The notes beneath the pieces were generated by a model. It searched no databases and was not told where the DNA came from. It saw nothing but the letters and a program-made list of their open reading frames with translations. Position numbers and translations under genes: made by a program. Positions 33,056 to 45,386 of a stretch of DNA of 64,000 bases are shown one piece after another. Numbering within the stretch: the stretch's first letter is position 1; each line of letters opens with the position of its first letter. The DNA is from Sarcophilus harrisii (Eukaryota > Chordata > Mammalia > Dasyuromorphia > Dasyuridae): NCBI RefSeq assembly GCF_902635505.1, contig NC_045428.1:303853107-303917106 (forward strand). The letters are read 5' to 3'.

Positions 33056-33719
33056 CCTTCATGACTTGATAGATTTCATTATTTTTGTTGCCGCAGCTGA
33101 GGACCATTCTGATGACTCAAGCCCTCTCCCAGTCAAGATAAGCCTCTTGTCTCTCTTCCCTTTGCCCTGTAGTTGGGTCGTACTTTCAAATACTCACAAA
33201 GACTTGTTGAGTCTTGATTCTAGCCTGTCATTGGTATACTTTGGTATACTTCTCTTTTGATGAGGGACACTTGGTCTTGGGAACACTTACAATTTCATTT
33301 TCTCCTTCTCCAGGATGTCAGCAGAGGTGAATGACTGAGGAGTTCTGATATCTCAGATCCCTGGGGATACTGGAGGAAAAAAATGTCTTAGAAGATTCTG
33401 GAGGTTTTGAGGTTAATAATTAAGGAATTTGTCAATTAATCATTTTAAGATTGCTGGGAAGAACTCCTGAGATTTAGGGAGTAATTCCAAGAATACACCA
33501 TATTGTGAAACATCTTAGTAAGTTCTGAAGTATCACTTTGTAGAATTTATTTTAAGGAAAACTAAGGATTAAATCTTATAAATTTAAAGAGATCTTTAAA
33601 ACTGATTATCAAGATTAATAGTTCTGTTGTTTCTGGGCAGTGAAGGAGAGAGTTTTTTTCACTTTCTCTCTTACCTATCCCTCTTTTTCCTGACTGCAGC
33701 AGGAGTAGCTGGATAGAAG

Positions 33720-34200
33720 AGAGAGAAAGAAAATATACTCAGTGCAGTAAAGATTATTTGAAATACGATGGTAAAAAGCAAAGAGAAGAGGTATTGCAAA
33801 GTAAGAGAGATATTGAATCAGAATGAGAAAGAAACATTTTTCAAGGGGCTTTAATCAAAGTCTAAAGGGATATGTAAATAGAAAGGAAAGTGAGAAAGTT
33901 TAAGCATGTAGAAATGAGCAGAAATAAAGTTGTAATCAATCTGTGTTTTGACAGTGTGCACAGAGGATTTGAAAATTGGAAATGAGAGAAAGAAATGAGA
34001 GAGAAAGAGAGAGACAGAGACAGAGACAGAGAAAATAGTATTGCAAACACTAAAGAGAATACATAGGTGTCCAAGGATACATGTGCTAAAGTTTTAAAAG
34101 AGGGGTAAACATTATAAAGAGGATGATGGGCTGAGAGAGCCAGAGAGGGACAGAAAGAGACAGAAAGAGAGAGACAAGCAGAGAGAGAGAAAGAAGTAAT
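33720..34200. repeat. Purine-rich GA/GAGACA tracts in the LTR element
   Basis: Short (GAGACA)n and (GA)n runs, clearest at 33995-34035 and 34135-34195. They create low-complexity frames on the minus strand (Ser/Leu rich). Confidence 0.8.
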
Positions 34201-36014
34201 GATTTTATCTGGATTGTTTTTTTCTTTTTTTTAGAGCAATTCACTTTGAAATACAAGAGTGTGCAGTATCTTTCTCCCATTTCACAGAGTGGGGAATGGT
34301 GTTAAAGAACACAGTCCACAACGGCCCCCTAAGTATAGATGAGATGAGTAGGCAGGAGCAGCAGGCACATCCCCTTTTCTGGGATCACTGCTGATTCCCC
34401 TTAATTTTCAAGCTTGCCAATATTCTTGAAACCATTGGTATGGGAAAAGTCATCTTCCAAAGAGCTTGTTTGAGTTATGAAGTTCCCAAACAAGGAAAGT
34501 GTTTACTGAAAATTTTCAAATTTGTTATTATATTATATAGAATTCATTTCTAATGATTGATATTTACACCAAGATAAGTTTAAACTTGAGGAGAAGAAAA
34601 TAAAAACAAGTGAAAGATATTAAGTGAAATCCTGGTAAACTTTTATTGTTTATTATTATTATTTTATTGCTTATTTCATGGAAGTAAAAATAACTATCTA
34701 GTACTAAGCTGTGATTAGTGAAACTTGCTATTTGAGATGGAATCTTTTGGGATTATAACTGATATTGTTTTGAGTTTTGAATTCAAGTATGATTGTCTGA
34801 TGCATCGTTAAATTGTAATCTACCGTTTGTGAGAAATAACACAATCTACTCAGAGGGACATGTTCCTGAACTGTTACAGGTAGAATTTTGTATCTGGGCA
34901 AAAGCTGGGAGTAAAACCTTTGACTTAAATGTAAGCTTAACCTAAGGCTTAAACTTTTAGCTCAATTTCCCATTGTGTTCCTGTGTTTTCTATCTGATTA
35001 TTCCTGTCTGCCTATGAGATGGAATTGTTACTGCATGATTAGTTATCAACTGTGAGTTTTACCTGAAGTCAGATCTAAGGATATTTTATCCTGTTGTTAT
35101 ATGTGCCTTTAGGCTTAAGCTTGAAGGACCAGTTTGATATTATTATAGTCACGTCCCTATTTTTTTCCTCTTATAGAAAATTTCTCTGTAAGATCTTGCT
35201 GTTTTCATTCTGAAAATATATAGTCATTATATAGTAAACAATCAGTAAATGAGTACTTGCTCTAGTCATCTAACTATTGCTAGATATATATCTATATGAA
35301 ATGAGATCATTAAGGGTTTCAAAATGATGTAAGATTTATTGGGTATTGATTGTGGGACCTACCTATTATTCTGTTGATTGTTGAAACTAAATCAGAAACA
35401 TCTTCAGTGTGATTAGGAGATGAGAATTTTAGTGCAATCATTTTTCATAGAGGATGTAACATAGAATATTTTGTGTTACAGCAATGAAAAAGTCAATTTT
35501 ATTCAAGTTTATTACAAGTGTGTAAATTATATCTTTATACTGTGTGTCCTGTGGTACAAACATGTTTTCGTATAAACAACTTAATTGATATGTACTGTTC
35601 TGGAATTAAGTGCTTAGATACTCTCCCAAATCTTTTATTATAATTGGAGTAAAGTTAACCTTTTATAAGTAAATTCACCTAGGGGTGGAAAGCCTCTACC
35701 TGCAAGAGTATTGTTACTTCCATTACCATGTACCCCCTCAGTCCATTATCCTCTTTACAATGTTTACCCCTCTTTAAAAACTTTAGCGCATGTACCCTTG
35801 AACACCTATGTATTCCCTTTAGTGTTTCCAAAACTACTATTTCTACTCCCCTTCTTGCTAGATTTATTTCCTCCAGGCTCCAGTTGATTCAGCTTCAAAT
35901 GATGATCATGGATCCAGTCCTATATCTGAATCTGAGACTCAGCACCCATTGGACACTGCCTCTACCATCTTCTCAGCCTGTAAGCTCATCGTAACTTTGA
36001 GTAGGACCTGTAAG

Positions 36015-36494
36015 GGAGGGACAATTCTAAGCCCAATCTCAGCAAGAAGCAGCTTTAGAGATGAGATCATTTCCCATACCCCAAAAGAATTTTGGGCCCC
36101 ATTTGTTTGAGGGTGAAATGATGAGGTGAATGAATTCCAGCAAAAGACCATGTCTCTGGTAGAAATTCAGTATCTAAATGGGCCCCAGGAAGGAGCTAAT
36201 TGACCCTGCGGAATTATCTTGTACTGACAGAATTATCATGTACAGATAAATTATATATGTCAACTGAGGCTAACTTGTATAAATAGGATGTCCAAAATGT
36301 CCAGATGATTTACTAATGCACACAATTAGCATTGTTACCTTGCTCTGGGTTCTCACGAATAAAAGGTCCCATCTCTCCCCTTGTTAATTGCAAGTTCATT
36401 AGGAATTTTGACCATTTGCTAAGCATTATAATAAATCTTTGCCCTTGACCTGGAGATGATTTGAGTCTGTGAATTCATTCCAGAAGACTCCCCA
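36015..36494 (+). repeat. Right LTR
   Basis: 'tttgctaagcattataataa' and 'tgatttgagtctgtgaattc' are shared with the left LTR. A TATA-like 'gtataaatag' precedes them. A purine-rich run ('aagggaggga') just before 36020 could be the polypurine tract. Confidence 0.65.
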
Positions 36495-36509
36495 CAATTG
36501 TGATTTGTT

Positions 36510-36750
36510 GAACCTCATCATAATTCTTTGTGATGACATTTGAAGTTTTCTTGACAGAGATATTGGAGTGGTTTGCTACTTCCTTCTCCAGCTCATTTTT
36601 CAGAAGAAAAAATTGAGGTAAACACAGTTAAATGATTTGTCCAGACTCACATAACGAGTAAGTACATGAAGCTGGATTTGAATTTAAAAAGTTGAATCTT
36701 CCTGACTTCAGGGTTTGGCATTCTTTCCACTGTGACACCTAGCTATATAA
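36510..36750 (-). mobile_element. SINE with RTE-like tail
   Basis: 'ttttcttgacagagatattg' then 'gagtggtttgctacttcc' is the antisense RTE-like tail; 'tctttccactgtgacaccta' is the antisense head. It abuts the right LTR. Confidence 0.8.
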
Positions 36751-36774
36751 TCTCCACAATCCATACTTTATAAC

Positions 36775-37290
36775 TACAACAGTAACAACAACAAAAAGGA
36801 TTTTAAAAAGAAAAGAAGGAAAAAAGAAGTTTGACAAAACTACTTGCCAGTTACTCTCAAACTTGTTTAGCCCTTTTGCACACCATAGCCTCCACACTTG
36901 AAAAGAATAGAGGGAAGTGCCTTTTTATATCTCTTCTCTGGGACCAAGCTTGGCCATTATAATTACCTAGCATTCAGTTTCTGGTGTGTGTGTGTGTGTG
37001 TGGTTGTTTTCATTTATACTGTCATAGTCATTGGGTATATTGTTTTCTTGACTCTGCTTACTTTATTCTGCAAAAGTTCATATAAGTCTTCCCATGCTTC
37101 TTTGTATTTATCATTTTCATAATTTCTTATGGCACATTCCATTATGTTTGTATACCACAACTAGTTTAGCCATTTTCCTAATCAATATCTGCCCTGTATT
37201 TCTCCCATTATATATCATTAAATATGTCATGGTGCCTATCCACTTCCTGAGTCATTTGTTTATTCTTTGGTGATAAGGTTGACTTCTTTT
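36775..37290 (-). mobile_element. Old L1 3' region
   Basis: 'ctctgggaccaagcttggcc', 'aagttcatataagtcttccc' and 'ataccacaactagtttagcc' are antisense of an old L1 3' UTR and ORF2 end. It contains a (TG)n run at 36983-37003. Confidence 0.75.
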
Positions 37291-37296
37291 AAGAAG

Positions 37297-37305
37297 GAGA
37301 CACAG
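37297..37305 (+). repeat. Left target-site duplication of SINE 37306-37450
   Basis: 'gagacacag' recurs at 37451-37459. Confidence 0.7.
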
Positions 37306-37450
37306 GAGAAGGTAGGTGGTGCAGTGGATAGAGCACCAACCCTGAAGTCAGGAGGACCTGAGTTCAAGTCTGGCCTTAGATGCTTAACATGTCTTAGCTG
37401 TGTGAACCTGGACAAGTCACTTAATCCCAATTGTCTCAGGGAAAAAAAGA
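37306..37450 (+). mobile_element. tRNA-derived SINE, well preserved
   Basis: 'gtggtgcagtggatagagca' and 'tcaggaggacctgagttcaa' are close to the marsupial consensus. Short A-rich tail and 9-bp duplication. Its box A/box B-like tRNA regions appear intact, but activity is not implied. Confidence 0.9.
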
Positions 37451-37459
37451 GAGACACAG
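37451..37459 (+). repeat. Right target-site duplication of SINE 37306-37450
   Basis: 'gagacacag', matching 37297-37305. Confidence 0.7.
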
Positions 37460-37469
37460 AAAAAATGTT

Positions 37470-38705
37470 CTAGTACTATAACTCTGTTTTTAAGTGCATT
37501 CTACTGAAATATGTGATTTATTTAAATATCAGTATTATGGCAGACAAAGAATTAAATTGACTGAAGGATATGGAATGGAGAGATAAGCATAGAAAAGAGC
37601 TGGTTTCAATCCAAATATCTTCTCTTTAAAGAGTCATCGACTTTGCCTTTTGTCCTTTAGATACCATTACAAGGCTGGGATTAGAGAATAGAAATAGCAA
37701 AATGAGCCTACTGCCAGGGTTTTTCCCATAAAGAGAAAAACAAATATTTTCTCCCTGTAACTTATTTTTTATTTTTTTCCCCATTGCATGTAAAAAAAAA
37801 ATTAACAATAATTTTTTTTTTCAAAATCTGAGTTCTGAATTCTCTACCTCCTGTCCTACCCCTTTTCTTGAGAAGGCTTGGGTTTGATATCAACTTGATA
37901 AAGATTATACATATGAGATCATATAAAACATCTAAAAAATATATCTTTCTGATGGAATATTACTTCAAGTTTTCCAGACTTTGCTCTTTCAGGGAGGGAT
38001 GTCAACTCAAAAGGAGATTAGGGAGCATTTTTAATCATCACTCAGCCATTCTGTAAGGCCAGCAAGGAAGACACAGCTCAGGGGTTCATCCAAAGGTGGA
38101 GTAAACTGATTATTGTCATAAATGTTCATGGAACCCTGAGGGAGGAAATGAGCTTCATTAGAGTGTGAATCAGGAGACGTGCCACTTTCCCAGAATGCTT
38201 TGGGAAATGATTTGTGTTTGGAAAATGCCCCCAAATGAATAAACAATGTAGTACTGTCCCTCACATGGTCTAGTTATTTTCAAGACTGTCTAAAATTGAG
38301 ACAGAGGGCTGAGGTCACAACAGTCCCTATCTCTAGTGTTACTCAGAATGAACTTTTATTATTTTTCTATCTATACCTCAATCTAAGGGAAGAATATTTT
38401 ATCTGGATCAGGTTCATCTGTTATTTTTCCACCCCTACATGCCCCAAATCCCTTACGTTAGTGTTTTTTTTTTTCCATCTGTTTATTGGCTCAGTTTTCT
38501 GAGAACTTGGTTTCCTTGGACCATGCTAAGTCAGCAGAGAAGCCCAATGAACAGTGCAGACAGACTCAGGGCTTGTATTTAGTTAAGGATGAGGGTTCTT
38601 AGAGGAAAGATGTCAAGTGAGAGGTATGTGAAGTGGTGTACGAGGAAAAATATAAGAATAAAGCATCTGGGAGCAATAAGCAAGAAAGACAAGAGACTGA
38701 CAGCC
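37470..38705. other. Unassigned DNA
   Basis: No family recognised over 1.2 kb and no coding signal. It is one of the longest repeat-poor stretches and could hold unique regulatory sequence or very old repeats. Confidence 0.45.
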
Positions 38706-38711
38706 TTAACT

Positions 38712-38955
38712 CTTGTTTGTTGTTGAGTCATTTCAGTCATATCCAACTCTCCATGACCCCTTTGGGGATTTTCTTGGTAAAAATAATAAAACAGTTTGCC
38801 ACTTTCTTCTGCAGTTCCATTTTACAGATTAGGAAATTGATAAATTGAGTTGATAAGGGTTAAATGATATCCCCTGCATTACACAGCTGAACTTGAACTC
38901 AAGTCCTCCTGATTTCAGGACTGATCCTCCATCTACTGAACCACCTGGGCTCTTG
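38712..38955 (-). mobile_element. SINE with RTE-like tail
   Basis: 'gttgttgagtcatttcagtc' then 'atatccaactctccatgacc' is the RTE-like tail; 'cctccatctactgaaccacc' is the head. Full length, antisense. Confidence 0.88.
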
Positions 38956-39009
38956 GACTAGAGGATTAAAATTAGAAATGGAAGAAACAACACTTTTGAC
39001 CTCTTCATG

Positions 39010-39102
39010 TATAGAGCCAAAGATTATAGATTTAAAGCTGTGAATGGATCTTAGAAGCTTCAAAGTCCAACCCCCTCACTTTACAGATAAGGAAACTGAG
39101 TC
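39010..39102 (-). mobile_element. MIR fragment
   Basis: 'aaagtccaaccccctcactt' then 'tacagataaggaaactgag' is antisense MIR. Confidence 0.75.
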
Positions 39103-39225
39103 AAGTCAATCAGCAAGCATTTTGTATTTACCATATAGTAAATATTCTGCTAAGCACTGAAACTACAAAAAAAAGCAAACACATGGACCCTTTCCTCAAG
39201 AAGTTCACATTCTAATGATACTGAC
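39103..39225 (-). mobile_element. L2 3' end, antisense
   Basis: 'caatcagcaagcattttgta', 'tctgctaagcactgaaacta' and 'aagaagttcacattctaatg'. Confidence 0.6.
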
Positions 39226-39424
39226 ATTATCTGGAGGTGACGAGAGATAATCTGACATGCTGGGGTCATGGCAGGTATCTGTTTGGGGGATTTGACCCCA
39301 AACTTCCCTGACTCCCAAGACCAATATACCTCTTCACACAGGGAAAATAATATTATAAAGTGAGAAACATTGATCTTTCCATTTGAATCTTTCCTCCCCC
39401 TCTATGAGACTACTTTTTGGATTA

Positions 39425-39525
39425 TTGTTTGTCCTTCATTCTCAAAGAGGACCATGACATCAGGGAGCTGATGGCATGACATACAAGTGAATTGGATTTA
39501 AATGAGGGAGGGCTGCGCACTTATC
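39425..39525 (+). mobile_element. Second marsupial SINE type, fragment
   Basis: 'tcaaagaggaccatgacatc' then 'agtgaattggatttaaatg' and 'agggagggctgcgca' is a marsupial SINE distinct from the tRNA/MIR types. A minus-strand relative lies at 47625-47756. Truncated at its 3' side. Confidence 0.65.
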
Positions 39526-39674
39526 ACAATGATACTTTAATAATAATAATAGAAATAGTAGCTAACATTTGTCACTTAAAGCTTTATAATCTATTGTTCA
39601 ATGATCTGCACATAGATGTTACACATCATACCTTCCCCCTAAATAATCTAGATTTCACACCCGTGTTGGATTTA

Positions 39675-39945
39675 ATTTTTTTTCACATTTTAATTGTATT
39701 TTATTTTTCCAAATACATACAAAGATAGTTTGCAACATTCACCTTTGCAAAGACTTGTATGCCAAACTTTTCTTCCTCCCCAAGATAGCAAGCAATCTGA
39801 TATAGGTTAAACATACAATTCCTTTAATCTTATTTCCATATTTGTCATGCTGCACAGGAAAAATCAGATCAAAAGGGGACAAAATGAGAAAGAAAAAAAA
39901 AAGCAAACAATAAGAAAAAGTGAAAAACATTCAGTCTCCATAGTT
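39675..39945 (-). mobile_element. L1 3' end
   Basis: 'acaaagatagtttgcaacat' and 'gtcatgctgcacaggaaaaa' are antisense L1 3' UTR. T-rich left end. Confidence 0.85.
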
Positions 39946-40154
39946 CTTGGGTTCCACTTTTTCTTTCTATTTCTGGGTATCTAAGATATAGCTGCAGCTT
40001 TCTAGGGACCCAGAGGCAACAATCTCACATCACATCCCCTAGTTCCAATTCCTTCTCCTCTGCTAGAGAAGGAGTGTAGCATAGTGGGTACATCCTGGCT
40101 TTGTGATCCTGAGCCAGTTTCAGTATCCTCAGACAACAAACTAAGATTTCATGC

Positions 40155-40490
40155 TTATTGTATAATTACCAATGGTGAATGACTTAGATTTTCTCAGCAA
40201 TATGGTGATCCAAGTCAATTCTGAAGGACTCATGATGAAAACTGCTATCCATTCCTAGAAAAAGAATTTATGGAATCTGAATGCAGATCTGTTTATTTTT
40301 CTTTTTTTCTTTTTGTCTGTGTTACCTTTCACAACATGATTAATACAGAAATATTTTTTGCATAACCACATCTGTATAACATATCAAATTGCTTGTCTTT
40401 TCAAGGAGGCAGAGAGAGAAAGGACAGAGGGAGAGAATATAGAATTCGAAAAAATTTAAAAACAAATGTTAACTGAAAAATCCTCCCTGA
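40155..40490 (+). mobile_element. L1 3' UTR, older subfamily
   Basis: 'ggactcatgatgaaaactgc' and 'aatctgaatgcagatctgtt', with the end 'aaaaacaaatgttaactg'. Confidence 0.75.
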
Positions 40491-40529
40491 ACAAAATGAA
40501 ATATACTATATACAAAGTAATAGCAATGT

Positions 40530-40920
40530 TCTGGGATGACCAGCTGTAAATGTCTTTATTATTCTTAGCAGTACGATCATCTATAACTACTCTGAAGGAT
40601 TTATGATGAAAAATACTATCCATATCCAGAGAAGAAACTGATTGTGTCTGAATATAGATTGAAACATTCTCTATTTCTCTATCTCTCTCTTTCTTTTTAA
40701 CTTTTCTTGAGAGTTTTTTTTTTCCATTAGGGTGGGAGATCTGTGTTTTCTTTTACAACTTGATTTTTATGGAAATGTTTTGTATAACTTCACATGTGGT
40801 TTTTAAATTGTGGATGGGGACAAAGGAGAAAACCCCAGAGCCCCAAAATCTTAAAAACAAATGTAAAAAACTCCAAATGTTAAAAATTGTTTTTTATATA
40901 TTATTGGGAGAAAATATTAA
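40530..40920 (+). mobile_element. L1 3' UTR, older subfamily, second copy
   Basis: 'aaggatttatgatgaaaaat' then 'actatccatatccagagaag' and 'ttaaaaacaaatgtaaaaaa'. Same type and orientation as the preceding copy but separately diverged. Confidence 0.75.
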
Positions 40921-41164
40921 TAAAAAAGTCTTTAAATTGCTGAGCTATGTTGGGAGAGAAAGTTCCTCACTTAGAATTTCATATTTGACTGAAATCATAG
41001 GTTTTGTGAGGAGGAAAAAATTCTACAATGTGCTTTTGACAGAATATGTGATGTGAAACAGACTTAGAAAATTTTAGTTGCTCTGACTTCTAGATGAACT
41101 CATGCCTCAATAAGCCATAATAAAGCAATAAATATTGCTAATAAATTTAATATTATTAGATTTG

Positions 41165-41305
41165 CTCCAATATTCATAGATTTAGAGCTAGAAATGATCT
41201 TTGAAATACCAGTCTGCTTTCTTCATTTTATAGATGAGGAAATTGAAGTCAACAACCATTAATTAAGTGCCTACTACGTGCCTAGCACTACGCTAATATG
41301 ATCAT
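41165..41305 (-). mobile_element. MIR and L2 3' pieces, antisense
   Basis: 'agatttagagctagaaatga' and 'tatagatgaggaaattgaag' (MIR) are followed by 'taagtgcctactacgtgcct' (L2). Two short fragments that abut. Confidence 0.65.
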
Positions 41306-41402
41306 TGATATGATCTCTGTTATCTCTGTTAGAAAATAACAGCTTAACAAAGAAAACAGGCTGGAAGCTTATCTTTTGCTTTTTATTTGTCTATTTGTTA
41401 TA

Positions 41403-41950
41403 TATTTTTAAAAGCTTTTTATTTTCAAAACATATACAGGGATAATTTTTCAACATTGACCCTTGCATAGCCTTATGTTTCAGATTTTCCCTTCCTTCCC
41501 CCACTCCTCCCCTAGATGGCAAGCAATTCAATATATGATATACATGTTAAATATATATTTGAATCCAATATGTGTAAACATATTTATACAATTCTCTTGT
41601 TGCACAAGAAAAATCAAATCACAAAGAAAAAAAATGCAAGCAAATATCAAAAAGAGTGAGAATGTTACGCTGTGATCCACGTTTAGCTCCCACAGTCTTC
41701 TCTCTGGGTGTAGATGACTCTCTTCACGACAAGATTGTTGTGCCTGAATCATTTCATTGTTGGAAAGAGTCACATTCATCAGAATTGATCATCGTATAAT
41801 CTTGTTGCCGTGTACAATGATCTTCTGGTTCTATTCATCTCACTTTGCATCAATTCATGTAAGTCTCTCCAGGCCTCTATAAAATCATCCTGCTGATTGT
41901 TTCTTAAAGAACAACAATATTTCATAACATTCATATGCTATAACTGGAAA
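41403..41950 (-). mobile_element. L1 3' end
   Basis: 'ttcaacattgacccttgcat', 'cctagatggcaagcaattca' and 'cctgctgattgtttcttaaa' run from the A-tail through the 3' UTR into the ORF2 end. Confidence 0.9.
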
Positions 41951-41989
41951 CCTGTTTTAAACAAGATGTATACAAAATATTGTCGGAGA

Positions 41990-42430
41990 TAATCTCAAGA
42001 ATAGGCATTAAGATTAAAGAAAGTTTTTTTTGAAGAGATGGGAATTTACTGAGACTTGAAGGAAATCAGGGAAGCCAGAGAAAATGATCAGGAAGGAGAG
42101 AATTCCAGACATGGGAGCCACACAGAAAAAATGCCTAAAGTCAGAAGATGGAGTGTTGTATTTGAGGAAGCCAAGAAGTCAGTCATCATCAGATCACAGA
42201 ATATCTGAAAGGGAGTAAAGTATATAGACAATGGATAGATAGAAAGAAAAAAAAAAAAAAAACAAGGTTGTGAAGAGTTTTAACAACCATATGGAAGATA
42301 TTCTATTTAATCCTAGTGGTAATAGGGAGTGATAGGAGTTTATTGAATGAATGGGTGATATGGTCAGTTCTATGCTTTAGAAGCTTGACAGTGACTGGAA
42401 GATGAGTTGGAATGAGAAAGGACAGTTTCA
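41990..42430 (-). mobile_element. L2 segment, antisense
   Basis: 'tttactgagacttgaaggaa', 'attccagacatgggagccac', 'ggtaatagggagtgatagga' and 'gatatggtcagttctatgct' in antisense L2 order. Confidence 0.75.
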
Positions 42431-42924
42431 AAGATATTTTAGCGACAAGGTCATACTAGTAATAAGTAGGAGAGGTAGGTTTCAAACAAATATAACTCCA
42501 GATTCAGCATTCTTTGGAATATCAAACTCAAATAGAAAAAAGGGCAATCTTTAAGGGTCCCTTCTACTACATATTGATTTAGAAAAGCATATATTAATTT
42601 TATTTATGTTCTATTGTGTTTTTATTTATTTTGTTGATATTTCCCAATAAGATTTTAATCTGGTTCAAGCCACACATGGGAGTGTTGGGGTGTGGGGGAC
42701 ACCATGTGCTAACATATCTGATCTATACTATATTAGTTAGGGCTACCACTCCACTGGAGTCCTACTTCCAACTTAACAATGAACTATAAATGCTATTCTT
42801 TTAAGTCTGATCAGTTCTGAATTTACCTCTCTACATTTCTATCTAGCCTATATTATCTCTATCTTTTCCCTAAGAATATCATGTTAAATGCTCAGTCAAG
42901 CACTTTGCTAAGAGCTAGGTAAAC

Positions 42925-43370
42925 TATATTTACACCATTCCTCTAGCCCACCAGTTAAGAATCCTTGTCAAAGAAAAAAAAATAACACTAGTTTGGCATC
43001 TGTGCTTGATGAACTCATGATGTTTCTTTATGATTGTTGCTTCTCTTTCTAGTTATACATTAACCAACCCTTTAATTTTGCCAGGAAATGAAGTCAAGCT
43101 CACTGGTGTGTAAGTTTCAAACTCCATTATCATTAGAGTTTTGAAAATAGATTATATGCATTCTTCTTCATTCTTATGAAATATTTCTTGCTCTCCATAA
43201 TCTTTTAAAGATCATTGAAATAGCTCAGTAAATACAGCTGCCAGTTCTTTCATGATGGTAGGATACTGTTCATCTGAGCCTGGTAACTAGAAGTCATCAG
43301 GGACAATTATTTTCTCTCAACTTATCTTGACAACCAATCCTGTAATAGTCATTTTTAATTCTTTTCTTCC
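42925..43370 (-). mobile_element. L3/CR1 reverse-transcriptase segment, antisense
   Basis: The minus strand around 43130-43080 translates to remnants of the CR1-clade block (N)YRPVSLT..PGK ('ggaaatgaagtcaagctcac' on plus). 'gtaggatactgttcatctga' continues the same antisense ORF. Frames are lost. Confidence 0.6.
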
Positions 43371-43439
43371 ATAGTAAAGTTTACTCTCTAACAGAAAAGA
43401 GTGAGCTTTGACTTCTCTATTACCAATTATTATTCCATC

Positions 43440-44010
43440 AACCCTGAGTTCTTTTTTAAAATAAATTTTGTTAATATCTTTTGTTTTTGTCATTGCTAAA
43501 ATTTCTCCTATCCCTTCCCTCTCAGAGAGTTATTACATGAAAAAAATAACATTTTTAAGGAAGAGAAAAATCAGCAAAATTGATCTATGATATCAAAGAA
43601 ATATGAAAACATATGCAATGTTCCACACCTGTGGACCTTTCATCTCTATAAAGTATATATGCATGTGTATGGATATTGGGGGGGTTCTTCTCATATCTAT
43701 TCTTTGGAGTCATACTTATTCTTTGAAATTTTGTCATTTTCACTTTTGATTGTTTTGTGGTTTTTCTTTCCATGTATGTTGTTATAGTCATTGTATATAT
43801 TGGAATTTTTTTTGGCTCTATTTATTTCCCTTTGCAATAGTTCATGTAAATCTTTCAGTGCTTCTCTGTATTAATCATACTTGATGTTTTTCATGTCAAA
43901 TATTCAAACATTCACACATCACAATCTATTTAGATTGCAGCCCAATAGATATTTATTTTGTTTACAATTCTTTGCTGCAACAAAGTATTGCAAAAAAAAA
44001 TTTGCTGTAA
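43440..44010 (-). mobile_element. Old L1 3' region
   Basis: 'aaaatcagcaaaattgatct', 'tatgcaatgttccacacctg' and 'caatagttcatgtaaatctt' are antisense of the old L1 subfamily also seen at 23410 and 36775. Confidence 0.75.
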
Positions 44011-44324
44011 AAATTATAAAATCAAGTTGCCATTCCCTTCTGTTTTATAAATTTGCTCCACCATTTCTACATGCAAATTTTACATTTCTTCCTTCTTGGT
44101 GGGAATCTGGTCTAAAACAGAATTTCCCCCCTTCTTGATTCTACTAACTTTTGAAAGATGAAATTTTCACTGAGGCAAATTAAGAAATTATTAACCACTT
44201 TGATTTTAGGAGAAAGACAGACAGACATGCACAAAAAGAGACACGAGATAAAGTCAGAAAGAAGCAGAGATGGCATATATCTGAATAATTAAGGAGCTTC
44301 CCCTCACTACTACTTTTTATAAGA

Positions 44325-44510
44325 TCACAGATAGAGAGCTAAAGGGGACTCTGGAGATCATTGAATCCAATCCTACCTCCATTTTAATGATGGGAAAATG
44401 GGATCTCAAAAGTGATTAAGTGACTTGCCCAAGATCACAGGGCTAATGCAGGTCTGAGAGCAGGACTCTAACTAGGTCATTATGACTTTAATTCCATGCT
44501 ATCTCTAATG
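44325..44510 (-). mobile_element. MIR
   Basis: 'ggactctggagatcattgaa' and 'gtgacttgcccaagatcaca' mark antisense MIR, nearly full length. Confidence 0.75.
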
Positions 44511-44514
44511 TATC

Positions 44515-45018
44515 TGCTATGATCTATTTTTTAAGCTCCTTACTCACCTCTTCTTTCTACTGGTATGGAAGTAGAGGGGTACAGTAGATAACAAGTACCT
44601 GGGATGTCTATACCCATTGGAGCACCTTAAACTTTTCATATTGGCATGTGGACACTTACTCCTTCTCTGGGATGGCTTGCTCATTGTAAAATGTTTCACA
44701 CTGACAGATCTGGTTTCTTCAGACCCATTATTCAATGAGCTCACATTTATTTGAAACAGATTTGCTGTCTCACTGGTGCAGGAAATTTCTAGCAAGGAAT
44801 CTTCCCCCTAATGAAAATCATTCCCTTTTCTACAAGTTTTGAGAGATGCCTGGGACCACTGAAAGTTTAAGCTACTTAAACCATGGGACCAATATCGGAC
44901 AGATAGAAGTAGAAATTGAATCAAGGTCTTCTTGGCTCTGAAATCAGCACTCTCCCAAAAGTGTCAAACACATGGGTTCCAATCAGTGTGACCAAAGCTA
45001 AATTAAAATGTAAATGGG
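44515..45018. other. Unassigned DNA
   Basis: No gene or family firmly recognised. The minus frame 44795-44544 has no domain. Confidence 0.45.
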
Positions 45019-45021
45019 AGA

Positions 45022-45265
45022 GGCCAGCTAGATAACACAGCAGATTGAGTGTCCAGTTCACAATCAGAAGGACTAAGTTCAAATCTAGCTTCAGACACTT
45101 GCTACTGTATGACCATTAGCAAGTCACTTAACCCTGTTTGCCTCAATTTCCTTATCTGTAAAATGAGTTGGAAAGGAAATAGCAAACCATTCCAATATCT
45201 CTACCAATAAAATGCCAAATGGAGTTACCAACCTCCAAATATGACTAAATAACAACAAATAGGAA
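45022..45265 (+). mobile_element. SINE with RTE-like tail
   Basis: 'gccagctagataacacagca' (head), 'gcaagtcacttaaccctgtt' (body), 'aaatggagttaccaacctcc' (tail). Confidence 0.82.
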
Positions 45266-45386
45266 GCAGTTGAAGGCAAAGAGACCGAGTGATAGTAAAA
45301 TAATATGTGGTTGTCAGGGAGAAGAGGGTCAGCAGTCAGAGAAGTGACCATAAAGTATCCAGCAATATATCAAAGACCCACTCACC

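Larger units (their letters stand above)
32560..36494 (+). mobile_element. Old LTR retroelement with both LTRs
   Basis: Two related segments in direct orientation about 3.4 kb apart are its LTRs. Between them lie about 3 kb, partly very purine-rich (33.7-34.2 kb), in which I recognise no gag, pol or env domain, so it looks like a long-dead or non-autonomous copy with many breaks. Outer edges are approximate. By eye the LTR ends agree in roughly three quarters of positions, which points to an old insertion. Confidence 0.65.
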
